DNA of 6,644 nt, taken from the NCBI GenBank assembly GCA_028697695.1, contig JAQVEI010000136.1, forward strand, positions 1 to 6,644, given 5' to 3'. The stretch's first letter is position 1. The number at the start of each line of letters is the position of its first letter. The position numbers and the translations under genes are program-made. The notes under the pieces are model-generated. The model searched no databases. It saw only the letters and a list, made by a program, of their open reading frames with translations, and was not told the origin of the DNA. Of this stretch, positions 5,610 through 6,644 are shown in pieces. The stretch comes from Lentimicrobiaceae bacterium. Its GTDB lineage: Bacteria > Bacteroidota > Bacteroidia > Bacteroidales > Lentimicrobiaceae.

Positions 5610-5710
5610 CGGCAGCATTTTTCTTAAAATTTTGATTAATTTAGTCCCTTGGATTGAAGATATAACATCATAAGATTAGGTGTAATCCGGAAGGTGATTA
5701 AAGCGTTAAC

Positions 5711-6644
5711 ATGGTTGTTCAAATAGAGCATATTTTACTGGGGTTATCTATACTTTTTCTGCTCAGCATTATAGCCGGCAAGTTCAGTGCACGGCTGGGG
5801 GTGCCGGCATTGTTGTTGTTTTTGGCGGTAGGTATGCTCAGTGGCAGTGATGGTGTGGGGATTCATTTTGAGAACATACAGGTTGCCCAAACCATTGGCA
5901 CCCTGGCTTTGGCCATTATCCTGTTTTCCGGTGGTTTGGATACCAAGTTGTCGGAGATACGTCCCATTATTGCCCAGGGCGTTATTTTGGCCACTTTGGG
6001 TGTATTTTTGACGGCCTTGTTTACTGGCTTATTTATATGGTGGATATTGGGTTTGACCATGTCCTCCGCGGGCATTGGCCTCATCACTGCCTTGTTGCTT
6101 GCTTCCACCATGTCGTCAACTGATTCTGCATCAGTATTTTCAATCCTGCGTTCCAAAGGCCTGCAGTTAAAAAACAACCTGCGCCCCATGCTCGAACTGG
6201 AAAGTGGCAGCAACGATCCCATGGCCTATGTGTTGGTCATTACGCTGGTAGAAATTATTACCATGGGCACGGCACCCAACTATTGGATGGCTGCCGGCCT
6301 GGTTTTGCTGCAGCTTGGAATTGGCGCAATCGCCGGTTTCTTGCTCGGTAAAGTTTCGGTGCTTATTATCAACAGATTACGTATCGACAATGCCTCACTC
6401 TATCCTATCCTGGTGTTTACATTTTGTATGTTTATCTTTTCGTTTACTTACTTCATCAAAGGCAATGGGTTTTTGGCGGTTTATGTGGCAGGACTGGTAA
6501 TCGGCAATTCAAAATTTATTCATAAACGCTCCTCACTTAACTTTTTTGACGGACTAGCATGGTTGTTTCAGTTGGTGATGTTTCTTACATTGGGTTTGCT
6601 GGTAAATCCACACGAATTGATACCCATTATAATCCCGGCACTTA
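5711..6644 (+). CDS. CPA1-type K+/H+ (or Na+/H+) antiporter, N-terminal part, runs off the window
   Basis: The frame is open from the ATG to the right edge (311 complete codons), so the 3' end is missing. The protein should exchange monovalent cations for protons across the inner membrane in pH, K+ or osmotic homeostasis. Visible residues form about nine or ten hydrophobic helices and carry the family signatures. These are LGVPALLLFLAVGMLSGSDG near the N terminus, LFSGGLDTKL near 72-82, STDSASVFSILR with Asp138, and LELESGSNDPMAYVL with Asn168-Asp169, the ion-binding ND pair. The pattern most resembles the NhaP2/CvrA (YcgO) branch, which is typically 500-580 residues with C-terminal cytoplasmic regulatory domains; that part lies outside the window. 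The start is well fixed, since an in-frame TAA occurs at 5699-5701. GGAAGG 14-19 bases before the ATG is too far for a good ribosome site. It appears separate from the peptidase unit. Confidence 0.9.
   Translation, partial: MVVQIEHILLGLSILFLLSIIAGKFSARLGVPALLLFLAVGMLSGSDGVGIHFENIQVAQTIGTLALAIILFSGGLDTKLSEIRPIIAQGVILATLGVFLTALFTGLFIWWILGLTMSSAGIGLITALLLASTMSSTDSASVFSILRSKGLQLKNNLRPMLELESGSNDPMAYVLVITLVEIITMGTAPNYWMAAGLVLLQLGIGAIAGFLLGKVSVLIINRLRIDNASLYPILVFTFCMFIFSFTYFIKGNGFLAVYVAGLVIGNSKFIHKRSSLNFFDGLAWLFQLVMFLTLGLLVNPHELIPIIIPAL

Larger units (their letters stand above)
5376..5710. promoter_or_regulatory. Dyad-rich intergenic region upstream of the antiporter gene
   Basis: This 335-bp gap has no convincing gene but several perfect inverted repeats: CCTGC/GCAGG at 5384-5398, TGTTTT/AAAACA at 5458-5471, AACAGT/ACTGTT at 5468-5481, CATACAT/ATGTATG at 5546-5571 and GCACTTT/AAAGTGC at 5585-5609. 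The 11-mer TGCCGGCAGCA occurs twice, at 5386-5396 and 5607-5617. A near -7 element AAATTTTG (one mismatch) lies at 5627-5634, about 77 bases before the antiporter ATG. The layout suggests regulatory binding sites and/or transcript structure. A minus-strand 57-codon frame (5379-5552) crosses these dyads and is not believed. Confidence 0.45.

Noticed and set aside
5863..6222. Minus-strand 119-codon frame within the antiporter
   Set aside because: It lies wholly opposite the conserved antiporter frame with its ND and STD motifs; it is a shadow frame.

Overview
The window reads as chromosomal DNA of a Bacteroidota (Bacteroidetes) bacterium, probably an environmental member of the Bacteroidales/Marinilabiliales type. 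The basis is moderate GC, A-rich leaders without Shine-Dalgarno sequences before MKT/MKP-type starts, TAnnTTTG-type -7 elements, a Bacteroidota-style lipoprotein (LLLLSC followed by EKE), a LytS/LytTR two-component pair, and short GGTGC(AGC)GCACC and AACCCC...GGGGTT palindromic repeats of the kind scattered between genes in this phylum. No species is assigned, and there are no tRNA, rRNA, CRISPR or transposase genes.

Layout. 1-142: no clear gene, with a small terminator-like hairpin at 72-90. 143-253: a possible 36-residue one-helix membrane peptide, converging tail to tail with a minus-strand 53-codon reading frame (250-411) that looks like a gene remnant. 412-700: a cluster of degenerate palindromic repeats. 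843-873: a promoter. 914-3776: a compact four-gene plus-strand run encoding an outer-membrane beta-barrel protein, a small lipoprotein, a four-helix LytS-type histidine kinase and a LytTR response regulator. 3777-4112: noncoding, with a promoter at its end. 4113-5375: a secreted gluzincin-like metallopeptidase. 5376-5710: noncoding but rich in perfect dyad symmetries. 5711 to the right edge: the first 311 residues of a CPA-type K+ or Na+/H+ antiporter, cut off by the window.

How they may work together. The kinase and regulator overlap by 20 bp and are surely a pair. The two envelope proteins just upstream, with 57 and 42 bp gaps, are probably co-transcribed and may supply or respond to an envelope signal; this is inferred from arrangement only. 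The peptidase has its own promoter, whose -7 element and leader resemble those before the beta-barrel gene, so the two units may share control. The antiporter appears to be a separate unit with its own, possibly repressor-bound, upstream region. Nothing in the window is certain to be a new system. The best candidates for novelty are the four-gene envelope-signalling unit with the neighbouring peptidase, and the dyad-rich region before the antiporter.
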